Source: Nitrosotalea sp. (lineage in GTDB: Archaea; Thermoproteota; Nitrososphaeria; Nitrososphaerales; Nitrosopumilaceae). Taken from it: a stretch of DNA of 11,977 nt. The stretch's first letter is position 1, and the number at the start of each line of letters is the position of its first letter. Under the pieces are notes generated by a model. The model saw nothing but the letters and a program-made list of their open reading frames with translations. It searched no databases and had not been told where the DNA came from. Positions 6,646 to 11,977 of the stretch are shown piece by piece. The translations under genes were made by a program, and so were the position numbers. The stretch spans positions 1 through 11,977 of the forward strand of contig JAJPEA010000048.1 in NCBI GenBank assembly GCA_023252335.1, read 5' to 3'.

Positions 6646-6655
6646 CTATATTTTG
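6646..6655 (-). promoter_or_regulatory. Candidate TATA box of dphB (leaderless spacing)
   Basis: The minus strand reads CAAAATATAG, centred about 26 nt before ATG 6624. This spacing would place the start of transcription at or next to the start codon. No Shine-Dalgarno sequence is present in the 40-base gap, which fits a leaderless mRNA and separates dphB from the lysine cluster. Confidence 0.5.
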
Positions 6656-6664
6656 AGCTTCGTT

Positions 6665-7804
6665 TTAGGGTTTGGGATGATTTTTGAATTCATGTAATCT
6701 TTTTAGGTGAGATAACATTCTCTTGAAAACCTCAATGCTTCTTAGAAATTCGTCAGTTGATACTCGTTCATCAACTGTATGTGATGCATGAGGATCTCCT
6801 GGACCGTATGTAACAACTGGAATGTTTAGCGAATTTCCTATTATGTTCATGTCACCAGTACCTGTCTTTCGAATTAGTTGCGGTCTTGCCTTTTCTACAT
6901 CCATTATTCCTAATGTTAGTGCCCTAACAAGTGGAGAGCTGTGTGGTGCCTCAAAAGGTTCAGTCTCATCTATTACAGAATAAAATGCCTTGACTCCTTG
7001 TTTTTTTGCAATCTCTTCAACTGTTGTAGCAATTCTTTCTCCAACCATTTTACAATTCATGTTTACTGGAATTCTAATATCCATTATTGCATCGCATTCT
7101 AGTGGTGTTACGTTGTGACTGGTACCGCCCTTGATTTCAGTCAGAGATGATGTGAGCATCATGCTCTTTGCTATGCCGTCCTGGTTTTGTTCTAGTGATT
7201 TTTTTAGTGCGTTGGTAAATACATAAGATTCCTCAATTGCATTTTTTGCAAGCCATGGTGCACTTGCATGTGCGCTGTCGCCTACATTTACTCTCAAGTT
7301 TATTGCAATTCTTCCCTTGTATGCAATTGTGATATTTTTAATTCCGCTTGGCTCTCCAAATACTGCATAGTCTATGTCTGGTTTTTGTTTTACTAGACTT
7401 TTAATTCCAGTAGCATTTCCTTCTTCATCTACTACTGCTGCAAATATTATTGTCCCATTGTTGTTTCCTTGTACTGATGCTGCTGCAAGAAGCATCGAAA
7501 TTAAAGGCGCCTTGGCATCAGATGCACCTCTTCCATAAATAAATCCGTCCTCATTTCTTACCTTTATCTTTCCTGGAACTGTATCCATGTGTCCGCATAA
7601 CATTATTCTTGGATGTCCTGAACCCTTTGTAGCGATAAGATTTCCTACGTCATCTATGCGGATATCTTCAAACCCAAAATCATCGCACTTGTCTGCAAGA
7701 AACTCTGCTAATGGTTTTTCTGCAAGCGATGGTGTATAGAGTCTTAGAGCCTTCTCTAGAACTTTTACTGAATACCTTGGTGTACTAGTTACTGAAGAAT
7801 CCAA
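6665..7804 (-). CDS. lysK: LysW-lysine hydrolase (M20 carboxypeptidase family)
   Basis: This is a 379-residue M20 metallopeptidase-fold enzyme. The metal and catalytic residues visible are H72 and D74 in CGHMDT, D97 in GRGASDAK, E127/E128 in VDEEGN, E151 in FGEPSG and H342 in DPHASHTVDE. In the LysW pathway LysK cuts the isopeptide bond between the carrier and lysine, releasing lysine and regenerating LysW. In archaea that share the pathway it also releases ornithine. TTG 7804 begins 3 nt after the lysX stop and I see no better start. The only upstream purine-rich stretch, AGGGAAATAAG, lies in the end of lysX, so translation is probably coupled. It is the last gene of the cluster. An ArgE/DapE-type deacylase is the alternative for the fold, but the neighbours favour LysK. 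Confidence 0.92.
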   Translation of the reverse strand: MDSSVTSTPRYSVKVLEKALRLYTPSLAEKPLAEFLADKCDDFGFEDIRIDDVGNLIATKGSGHPRIMLCGHMDTVPGKIKVRNEDGFIYGRGASDAKAPLISMLLAAASVQGNNNGTIIFAAVVDEEGNATGIKSLVKQKPDIDYAVFGEPSGIKNITIAYKGRIAINLRVNVGDSAHASAPWLAKNAIEESYVFTNALKKSLEQNQDGIAKSMMLTSSLTEIKGGTSHNVTPLECDAIMDIRIPVNMNCKMVGERIATTVEEIAKKQGVKAFYSVIDETEPFEAPHSSPLVRALTLGIMDVEKARPQLIRKTGTGDMNIIGNSLNIPVVTYGPGDPHASHTVDERVSTDEFLRSIEVFKRMLSHLKRLHEFKNHPKP

Positions 7805-7807
7805 TTC

Positions 7808-8656
7808 TTATTTCCCTAGGTTTACTGCGTAATCAATCATCATTGCTGGTATATTTACGCCAGTAACTCTGACAGTATTTTTGTATTCCGTTGTATTGTT
7901 TACTTCGTGTACTACAAGGCCATTTTCTTTACTTTCCATTAGATCTACTCCAACTATTTGTCCATGAACTGCATCTTTTGCCTTGATGCAAATGTCTTCC
8001 AGTTCTTTTGTTACTTTGAGTTCTTCTGCCCTGCCACCTAGTGCCATGTTTGTCTTCCACTGGTCTTCTCCTGAATAGCGATAAATTGCAGCAACAACTC
8101 TGTCTCCAACCACAATTGCCCTAATGTCTCGTGGAGGTCTGTTAACAAATTCTTCCAAGTAGTATACTTGATAAATTGGATACATGCTCTCTCTGCTTTC
8201 TATTATTGCCTCTGCTGATTCCTTGTCTTTTAGCATGGCAATCATTCTTCCCCAACTGCCTACCGTTGGTTTTATCACCATTGGATATCCCTTTTTGTCA
8301 AGAAGATCAAGTGCAGATTCTTGTGAAAATGCAACTGCACTAAATGGAGTTGGTATTCCTTTTTGCATCAAAAGCATGTGAGTAAATAATTTGTTTCCTG
8401 CAAAGATGCTGGTGTTCAAGGAATTGATTACCTTTACTCCTTTTCCTTCAAGTGCTGCAGTAGAGTGGAGACTACGATAGTAACTAACACATCTTTGTAT
8501 TACTGGACCATAATCTTCAGTACTTTTATCTAAATTAATGGACAAATTCTTACAGTCTACCATCTTTGCATCGATGCCTTTCTCTTTAGCGGCATCAAAG
8601 AGTGCTTTTTCTTCCCACCTTATGGTATCGTAAAGAATCGATAAACCTGGGCTCAC
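7808..8656 (-). CDS. lysX: LysW-alpha-aminoadipate ligase (ATP-grasp)
   Basis: The 282 residues form an ATP-grasp enzyme of the LysX/ArgX/RimK group. YPMVIKPTVGSWGR (124-137) is the nucleotide-binding region, YYLEEFVNRPPRDIRAIVVG (165-184) the central core, and GVDLMES (236-242) with VVHEVNNTTEYKN (248-260) hold metal-binding acidic residues. LysX activates the terminal carboxyl of LysW with ATP and joins it to the amino group of alpha-aminoadipate. The stretch NNTTEYKNTVRVTGVNIP resembles my memory of Thermus LysX more than ArgX, so aminoadipate is the likelier substrate, though glutamate or both is possible. GTG 8656 overlaps the lysW stop in GTGA, so the ligase and its carrier are translationally coupled. 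The window holds no second copy. Confidence 0.92.
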   Translation of the reverse strand: MSPGLSILYDTIRWEEKALFDAAKEKGIDAKMVDCKNLSINLDKSTEDYGPVIQRCVSYYRSLHSTAALEGKGVKVINSLNTSIFAGNKLFTHMLLMQKGIPTPFSAVAFSQESALDLLDKKGYPMVIKPTVGSWGRMIAMLKDKESAEAIIESRESMYPIYQVYYLEEFVNRPPRDIRAIVVGDRVVAAIYRYSGEDQWKTNMALGGRAEELKVTKELEDICIKAKDAVHGQIVGVDLMESKENGLVVHEVNNTTEYKNTVRVTGVNIPAMMIDYAVNLGK

Positions 8657-8820
8657 TGGCCCCAGTCCTCACCAACAGATTGTGCTGGTTTTAACTCAAA
8701 GCCGGATGATGATCCTTTAGCAAGTTCAAAACTTGCACCGCAATCAGGACAGGTTACTATCTCTCCTTCCATGGAATCCTGTGGAGGGTTGATGTTTGCA
8801 TCACATTCTAAACATTTCAT
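8653..8820 (-). CDS. lysW: Amino-group carrier protein LysW, with an unusual C-terminal Gln
   Basis: This 55-residue acidic protein has two CxxC knuckles, C3/C6 (CLEC) and C24/C27 (CPDC), expected to bind one zinc. It ends in EDWGQ. LysW carries aminoadipate and later intermediates on its last residue, shielding the amino group. Characterised LysW proteins end in EDWGE and use the side-chain carboxyl of that Glu. Here the last codon is CAG (plus-strand 8656-8658), so it is Gln, followed directly by TGA. I chose ATG 8820, 1 nt after the homocitrate synthase stop, because it gives the normal length and starts at the first zinc knuckle. A reading from farther upstream (8856) would add 12 basic residues overlapping the preceding gene. 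AGGA in the end of that gene is a plausible ribosome-binding site. Confidence 0.94.
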   Translation of the reverse strand: MKCLECDANINPPQDSMEGEIVTCPDCGASFELAKGSSSGFELKPAQSVGEDWGQ

Positions 8821-8821
8821 A

Positions 8822-10012
8822 TTATTTTCCTGCTTTAACCTTCGTTTCTGTGTCATTAATTATCTTTCGTTCAAGTCTGTCATCAAGTGGTATCTCAAGC
8901 AAGTCTCCCATTCTAAGATTCTTCAGGCCAGCTGCTACTGCCTTTGCATGAGTTTCATTTTGTTCAAGACCTAATAATGACATCAAATATGCTGCACCAT
9001 TCTTTCCAGCAAGTTCTCCAAAGACAATTCTTCTCCTGTTTCCTACCACCTTTGGCTCGATTGGTTCGTATGCAGCTGGGTTTCTCAAAATGGCTGCTAG
9101 GTGTGTTCCAGCCTTGTGTTTGTAAGCAGTAGGACCTACAATTGGCTTTGAATCATAGGGTATGATTGTGGTGTATTGTTCAATTAGTCTTGAGAGGTCC
9201 ATGAGCATGTCCAGTCTGAAATTATTTGGAGAATTGTACAGGTATGTTAAAGCCACTGCTGTTTCTGCAAGTGCAGGTATTCCAGTTCTTTCTCCTATGC
9301 CATCAATTGTTGTATGAATTTGGTCTGCACCACCATCGCATCCAGCCAACGCATTTGCAAGTGCAAGCCCAATGTCATTGTGACAGTGGACATCAAGTGG
9401 TGTTTTTATTTCATCACGAATTGATTTTACAAAATTATACATTCCATTTGGTCTCATTATTCCAACGGTATCTGGCAAACTAATTCTATCAACTCCTGCA
9501 TCAGAGATTGCTTTGCAGACCTGCATTAGAAACTCTGGGTCTGCTCTGCTACCATCTTCAACTGTAAATCGCATCTTAAGGCCATGTGACTTGGCGTATT
9601 CTACGGTTTCAACTGATCTTCGCAATGCCTCTTCTCTTGTTATTCGTAGCTTGTCCTTCATGTGAATTTCAGAAATACCAAGATATGTTGCCATCCATGT
9701 TGCATCACAATCTATTGCAACATCTACATCTTCTTTTAATGCTCTAACGTGTGCAACAATGTCTGCCTTTAATCCTTGTTTGATGATTGTCTTTGTTGCT
9801 TCCTTGTGATCAGGTGACACTACAGGTGATATCTCAATTTGGTCTACTCCAAAATAGTCAAGCATCCATGCAATCTGGATTCTTTGTTTATTTGAAAAAG
9901 TAACACCGGGGTGTTGCTCTCCTTCTCTTAGTGTACTATCAAGTATTCTAATTTTTTTTGGTTTCACACCCATCTCGTTGTATTGATATGCGTAATAGTT
10001 CGCGTCGTCCAT
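8822..10012 (-). CDS. hcs: Homocitrate synthase (first step of alpha-aminoadipate lysine synthesis)
   Basis: This 396-residue DRE-TIM metallolyase would condense acetyl-CoA with 2-oxoglutarate. It has DSTLREGEQ (D25, R29), the catalytic/metal HxH in DVHCHND (H209, H211), DGIGERTG (237-244), and KHKAGTHLAAI (298-308) after the barrel. The REGEQ form and the KHKAGTH...NPAAYEP segment match homocitrate synthase. The following HPGV is more like isopropylmalate synthase. The protein lacks the C-terminal LeuA regulatory domain of about 110 residues, and it sits directly before lysW, so homocitrate synthase is favoured. The later homoaconitase and dehydrogenase genes are not in this window. It starts at ATG 10012, has its own TATA element upstream, and is followed by lysW after 1 nt. 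Confidence 0.87.
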   Translation of the reverse strand: MDDANYYAYQYNEMGVKPKKIRILDSTLREGEQHPGVTFSNKQRIQIAWMLDYFGVDQIEISPVVSPDHKEATKTIIKQGLKADIVAHVRALKEDVDVAIDCDATWMATYLGISEIHMKDKLRITREEALRRSVETVEYAKSHGLKMRFTVEDGSRADPEFLMQVCKAISDAGVDRISLPDTVGIMRPNGMYNFVKSIRDEIKTPLDVHCHNDIGLALANALAGCDGGADQIHTTIDGIGERTGIPALAETAVALTYLYNSPNNFRLDMLMDLSRLIEQYTTIIPYDSKPIVGPTAYKHKAGTHLAAILRNPAAYEPIEPKVVGNRRRIVFGELAGKNGAAYLMSLLGLEQNETHAKAVAAGLKNLRMGDLLEIPLDDRLERKIINDTETKVKAGK

Positions 10013-10038
10013 TTCTCGATTTTTTACCTGGGTTTTAC

Positions 10039-10048
10039 AAATATAAAC
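10039..10048 (-). promoter_or_regulatory. Candidate TATA box of homocitrate synthase-lysW-lysX-lysK
   Basis: On the minus strand GTTTATATTT, centred about 30 nt before ATG 10012, predicts a start of transcription within a few bases of the start codon. It lies in the 117-base gap after the Lrp-type regulator gene. The second half of the lysine cluster can therefore be transcribed separately from lysZ-lysJ-lysM. The rest of the gap (10050-10129) is AT-rich with no gene that I can see, and could hold regulator sites. Confidence 0.5.
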
Positions 10049-10129
10049 ATATTCGTACAGAAATCGTCTAATTTGGTTATTTTTGAAACGGTTTTCGGCG
10101 ATTTTCAGAATCAGACAACGATATTCGTT

Positions 10130-10549
10130 TTATGTGACTGTACGCAATATTATGACAGTGTTTGTGTCAAACACACCTGGAACCTTTCGCAATTCGTCGA
10201 TACATACATTGATGTCTGTAATTGTAGGTGCCTTGATTATTGTAGCAATATCATACTGTCCTGTTATTTCAAACACTGTGTGAACTCCGCGCAGTTTAGA
10301 AAGTTTTGCAGATACCTTTGATGTATCAGTTGATGAATCAACTGAGATCAAAATTATGGCACTGGTAGAATTTGCATCTCCAGTTTCGATTGTAAATTTT
10401 TTAATTACTCCTCCATCTGTGAGGTTTTTTACTCTACGTCTTACTGCTGATTCTGACAATCCAAGTTTTTCACCAATCTCTACAAATGATTGTCTCGAGT
10501 CTTTTTTTAGTATCTCCATTATTGTCTCGTCTGTTTTGTCTCTAGACAT
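10130..10549 (-). CDS. lysM: Lrp/AsnC-family transcription regulator (LysM type)
   Basis: This 139-residue protein has an N-terminal winged helix-turn-helix (about 4-55, with IGEKLGLSESAVRRRVKNL at 25-43) and a C-terminal RAM effector domain (about 62-135) with TGQYDIATII (96-105). That is the usual two-domain layout of Lrp/AsnC proteins, which form dimers or octamers that bind amino acids. In Sulfolobus the homologue LysM is encoded with the lys genes and activates them when lysine is scarce. The position inside this cluster supports a LysM assignment, but regulation here has not been shown. The ATG at 10549 overlaps the end of lysJ by 8 nt, so the two are cotranslated. The gene ends 117 bases before homocitrate synthase. 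Confidence 0.88.
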   Translation of the reverse strand: MSRDKTDETIMEILKKDSRQSFVEIGEKLGLSESAVRRRVKNLTDGGVIKKFTIETGDANSTSAIILISVDSSTDTSKVSAKLSKLRGVHTVFEITGQYDIATIIKAPTITDINVCIDELRKVPGVFDTNTVIILRTVT

Positions 10550-11717
10550 TTCTTCGCTGCTCCTCCTTTGTTAGTATTGCATCTAGAGTTTCTAAAGCTT
10601 TGTTTATGTCAGACTCTGATATTACCAGAGGCGGCAATAATCGCAGTATGTTCTTTCCAGAATAAAGCAAGAGTAGATTATTTGCAATTCCATCAAACAA
10701 TATGTCTTTTACTTCAAACTTCATTTCAACACCAATCATCAAGCCCTTGCCTCGTATCTCTCTGATTATCTTGTGTTTTTCTTTTAGTCTTTCTAACCCT
10801 TCTCTGAATATCTTTCCATTCTTGTCTGCATTCTCAACTAGCTTGTCTTCTACTAGTGCATCAATTGCCCCAATTCCTGCTGCACATGACAATGGGTTGC
10901 CACCAAATGTTGAGGATTGCTCTCCTTTGCTAATTGAAGCCAAGATGTCTGGTCTCACTAGGGTTGCACCCATTGGTACACCTCCTGCAATACCTTTTGC
11001 AAGACACATGATGTCTGGTACTGTATCCCAGTGCTCACTTGCCCACATTTTTCCGGTTCTTCCAAGGCCTGCCTGAATCTCATCAAATACAAGAACAATT
11101 CCCTTTTCGTCACACAATTTTCTGACTTGCTGTAAAAATCCATCTGGTGCAACATTGATTCCACTCTCTCCCTGGATTGGCTCCATGATTATCATTGCAG
11201 TATCAGAATCTACTGTATTTCGTAATGCTTCAATATCGCCAAATGATGAAAAACTTACCGAGTCAACAAGTGGCTCAAAGGCTTTGCGATATTTTTGATT
11301 AAATGTAACTGATAACGCACCAAGTGATTTTCCGTGGTATGAGCCGTTCATGGCAACCATCTTTTTCTTTCCAGTAAACTTGCGGGCAAACTTGATTGCA
11401 GCTTCTACTGCTTCTGTTCCACTGTTGTTTAGGTAAACTTGGCTGAGATTCTTTGGTGAAATTTTTATCAGTTTCTCAAGAAATTCTTCTCGTGTCTTGT
11501 TGTAAAGTGAACTGTGTACTGTGATTATTTTATCAAGTTGATCTTTTATTGCCTTTACTACTCTGGGATTACAATGGCCAACTAGTGCAACACCATATCC
11601 TCCCATGCAGTCGATGTATTCTTTTCCACTTGCATCCCACACATGAGCTCCTAATCCACGCTCTATTGTTACAGGAAATCTCTGATAGATACTTCCCATG
11701 AATTGATCTTCTGTCAT
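10542..11717 (-). CDS. lysJ: LysW-aminoadipate semialdehyde transaminase (class III PLP aminotransferase)
   Basis: This 391-residue fold-type I, class III aminotransferase has NNSGTEAVEAA (97-107) as phosphate-binding loop, IIMEPIQGESG (176-186), VFDEIQAGLGRTG (210-222) with D212 contacting the pyridine nitrogen, and CLAKGIAGG (238-246) with K241 as Schiff-base lysine. LysJ moves an amino group from glutamate to the LysW-bound semialdehyde, giving LysW-lysine; ornithine synthesis uses the same reaction. By sequence alone it could be acetylornithine aminotransferase. The neighbouring carrier genes favour LysJ, possibly serving both. ATG 11717 overlaps the lysZ stop as ATGA. Its 3' end overlaps the regulator gene by 8 nt. 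Confidence 0.93.
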   Translation of the reverse strand: MTEDQFMGSIYQRFPVTIERGLGAHVWDASGKEYIDCMGGYGVALVGHCNPRVVKAIKDQLDKIITVHSSLYNKTREEFLEKLIKISPKNLSQVYLNNSGTEAVEAAIKFARKFTGKKKMVAMNGSYHGKSLGALSVTFNQKYRKAFEPLVDSVSFSSFGDIEALRNTVDSDTAMIIMEPIQGESGINVAPDGFLQQVRKLCDEKGIVLVFDEIQAGLGRTGKMWASEHWDTVPDIMCLAKGIAGGVPMGATLVRPDILASISKGEQSSTFGGNPLSCAAGIGAIDALVEDKLVENADKNGKIFREGLERLKEKHKIIREIRGKGLMIGVEMKFEVKDILFDGIANNLLLLYSGKNILRLLPPLVISESDINKALETLDAILTKEEQRRNV

Positions 11718-11977
11718 ATTGATATCACCGTACAGTTATCATGAGAAATTGCCGCAGATATTGGGTTTTCCTTTTTGCCGTTTGCAACAAGTGCCTCCTT
11801 GACGCCCATTTCCAATGCTTCTGTTGCAGCAAGAATCTTCTTTTCCATGCCAAATCCAATCTTTGGTAAAATAGCTTTTGCCTCTGCTAATGATAATTTT
11901 TGGACTAGTTTTTCTTCCATGAGTAAACCATCTACATTTGTAAGAAATAGTATCTTGTCAGACTGCATCTTGCCTGC
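11714..11977 (-). CDS. lysZ: LysW-aminoadipate kinase, C-terminal part (5' end cut off)
   Basis: The 87 visible residues are the end of an acetylglutamate kinase-like amino-acid kinase. AGKMQSDKILFLTNVDG at the edge is the typical strand-loop of this family, and LSLAEAK, FGMEKKILAATEAL and the closing NCTVISI match its C-terminal half. The reading frame continues through the right edge; the internal ATG at 11968 is within the protein and is not the start. In the lysine pathway LysZ phosphorylates LysW-bound aminoadipate, and the reductase LysY uses the product. lysY is not visible and would be expected farther upstream. The TGA overlaps the start codon of lysJ. The family is close to ArgB, and dual use in arginine synthesis is possible. 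Confidence 0.9.
   Translation of the reverse strand, partial: AGKMQSDKILFLTNVDGLLMEEKLVQKLSLAEAKAILPKIGFGMEKKILAATEALEMGVKEALVANGKKENPISAAISHDNCTVISI

Noticed and set aside
8821..8856. Longer lysW reading starting at 8856
   Set aside because: It adds 12 basic residues encoded inside the homocitrate synthase gene. ATG 8820 gives the family length and begins at the first zinc knuckle.
10050..10129. Imperfect inverted repeat around GAAATCG / CGATTTTC as an Lrp operator
   Set aside because: The arms do not match without a gap and are AT-rich, so it is not distinguishable from chance by eye.
10702..11076. Open frame of 124 codons antisense to lysJ
   Set aside because: It has low-complexity Ser/Pro/Ile composition and lies opposite the conserved PLP-binding region of lysJ.
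1..11977. Defence system, prophage, insertion sequence, CRISPR array or tRNA
   Set aside because: No transposase, integrase, regular repeat-spacer pattern, attachment site or cloverleaf was seen; all recognised genes are housekeeping or biosynthetic.

Overview
The window looks like a chromosomal segment of an ammonia-oxidising archaeon of the Nitrosopumilus type (Thaumarchaeota/Nitrososphaerota). Several things point there together: AT-rich, densely packed genes; an archaeal-type DnaG; a CTP-type archaeal riboflavin kinase with an N-terminal DNA-binding domain; diphthine synthase; the LysW amino-carrier route of lysine synthesis; and a beta-alpha fused ADP-forming acyl-CoA synthetase of the kind used in the thaumarchaeal 3-hydroxypropionate/4-hydroxybutyrate cycle. 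This assignment rests on recalled family knowledge, not on a search. I see no mobile element, CRISPR array, tRNA or rRNA, and no gene-free stretch longer than about 180 bases.

Layout, left to right. (1) 1-1709, minus strand: the 5' 569 codons of the acyl-CoA synthetase, cut by the left edge. (2) 1891-2580, minus: a free-standing class I glutamine amidotransferase. It is divergent, across only 44 bases, from (3) a small Toprim protein at 2625-2999, plus. (4) 3078-4223 dnaG and 4229-4924 ribK (rbkR), plus, tightly coupled. (5) 4921-5538 ribL, minus, convergent with ribK; the two stop codons overlap in one CTAG. (6) 5578-6624 dphB, minus, with a C-terminal DUF357-like domain. (7) 6665-11977, minus: the lysine cluster, read right to left as lysZ (cut by the right edge), lysJ, an Lrp/LysM-type regulator, homocitrate synthase, lysW, lysX and lysK.

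How the genes work together. Homocitrate synthase opens the alpha-aminoadipate (AAA) pathway. LysX attaches AAA to the carrier LysW. LysZ phosphorylates it, LysY (not in the window) reduces it, LysJ transaminates it and LysK releases lysine. The cluster has coupled or overlapping start/stop junctions (ATGA, GTGA, an 8-nt overlap, and 1- and 3-nt gaps), with an apparent extra promoter before homocitrate synthase. RibK and RibL carry out consecutive steps from riboflavin to FMN to FAD and lie end to end on opposite strands.

The points most worth checking are: LysW ending in Gln instead of the Glu that carries the substrate in characterised LysW proteins; the DphB-DUF357 fusion; the winged-helix-like N-terminus on RibL, which parallels the one on RibK; and a second small Toprim protein directly upstream of dnaG.
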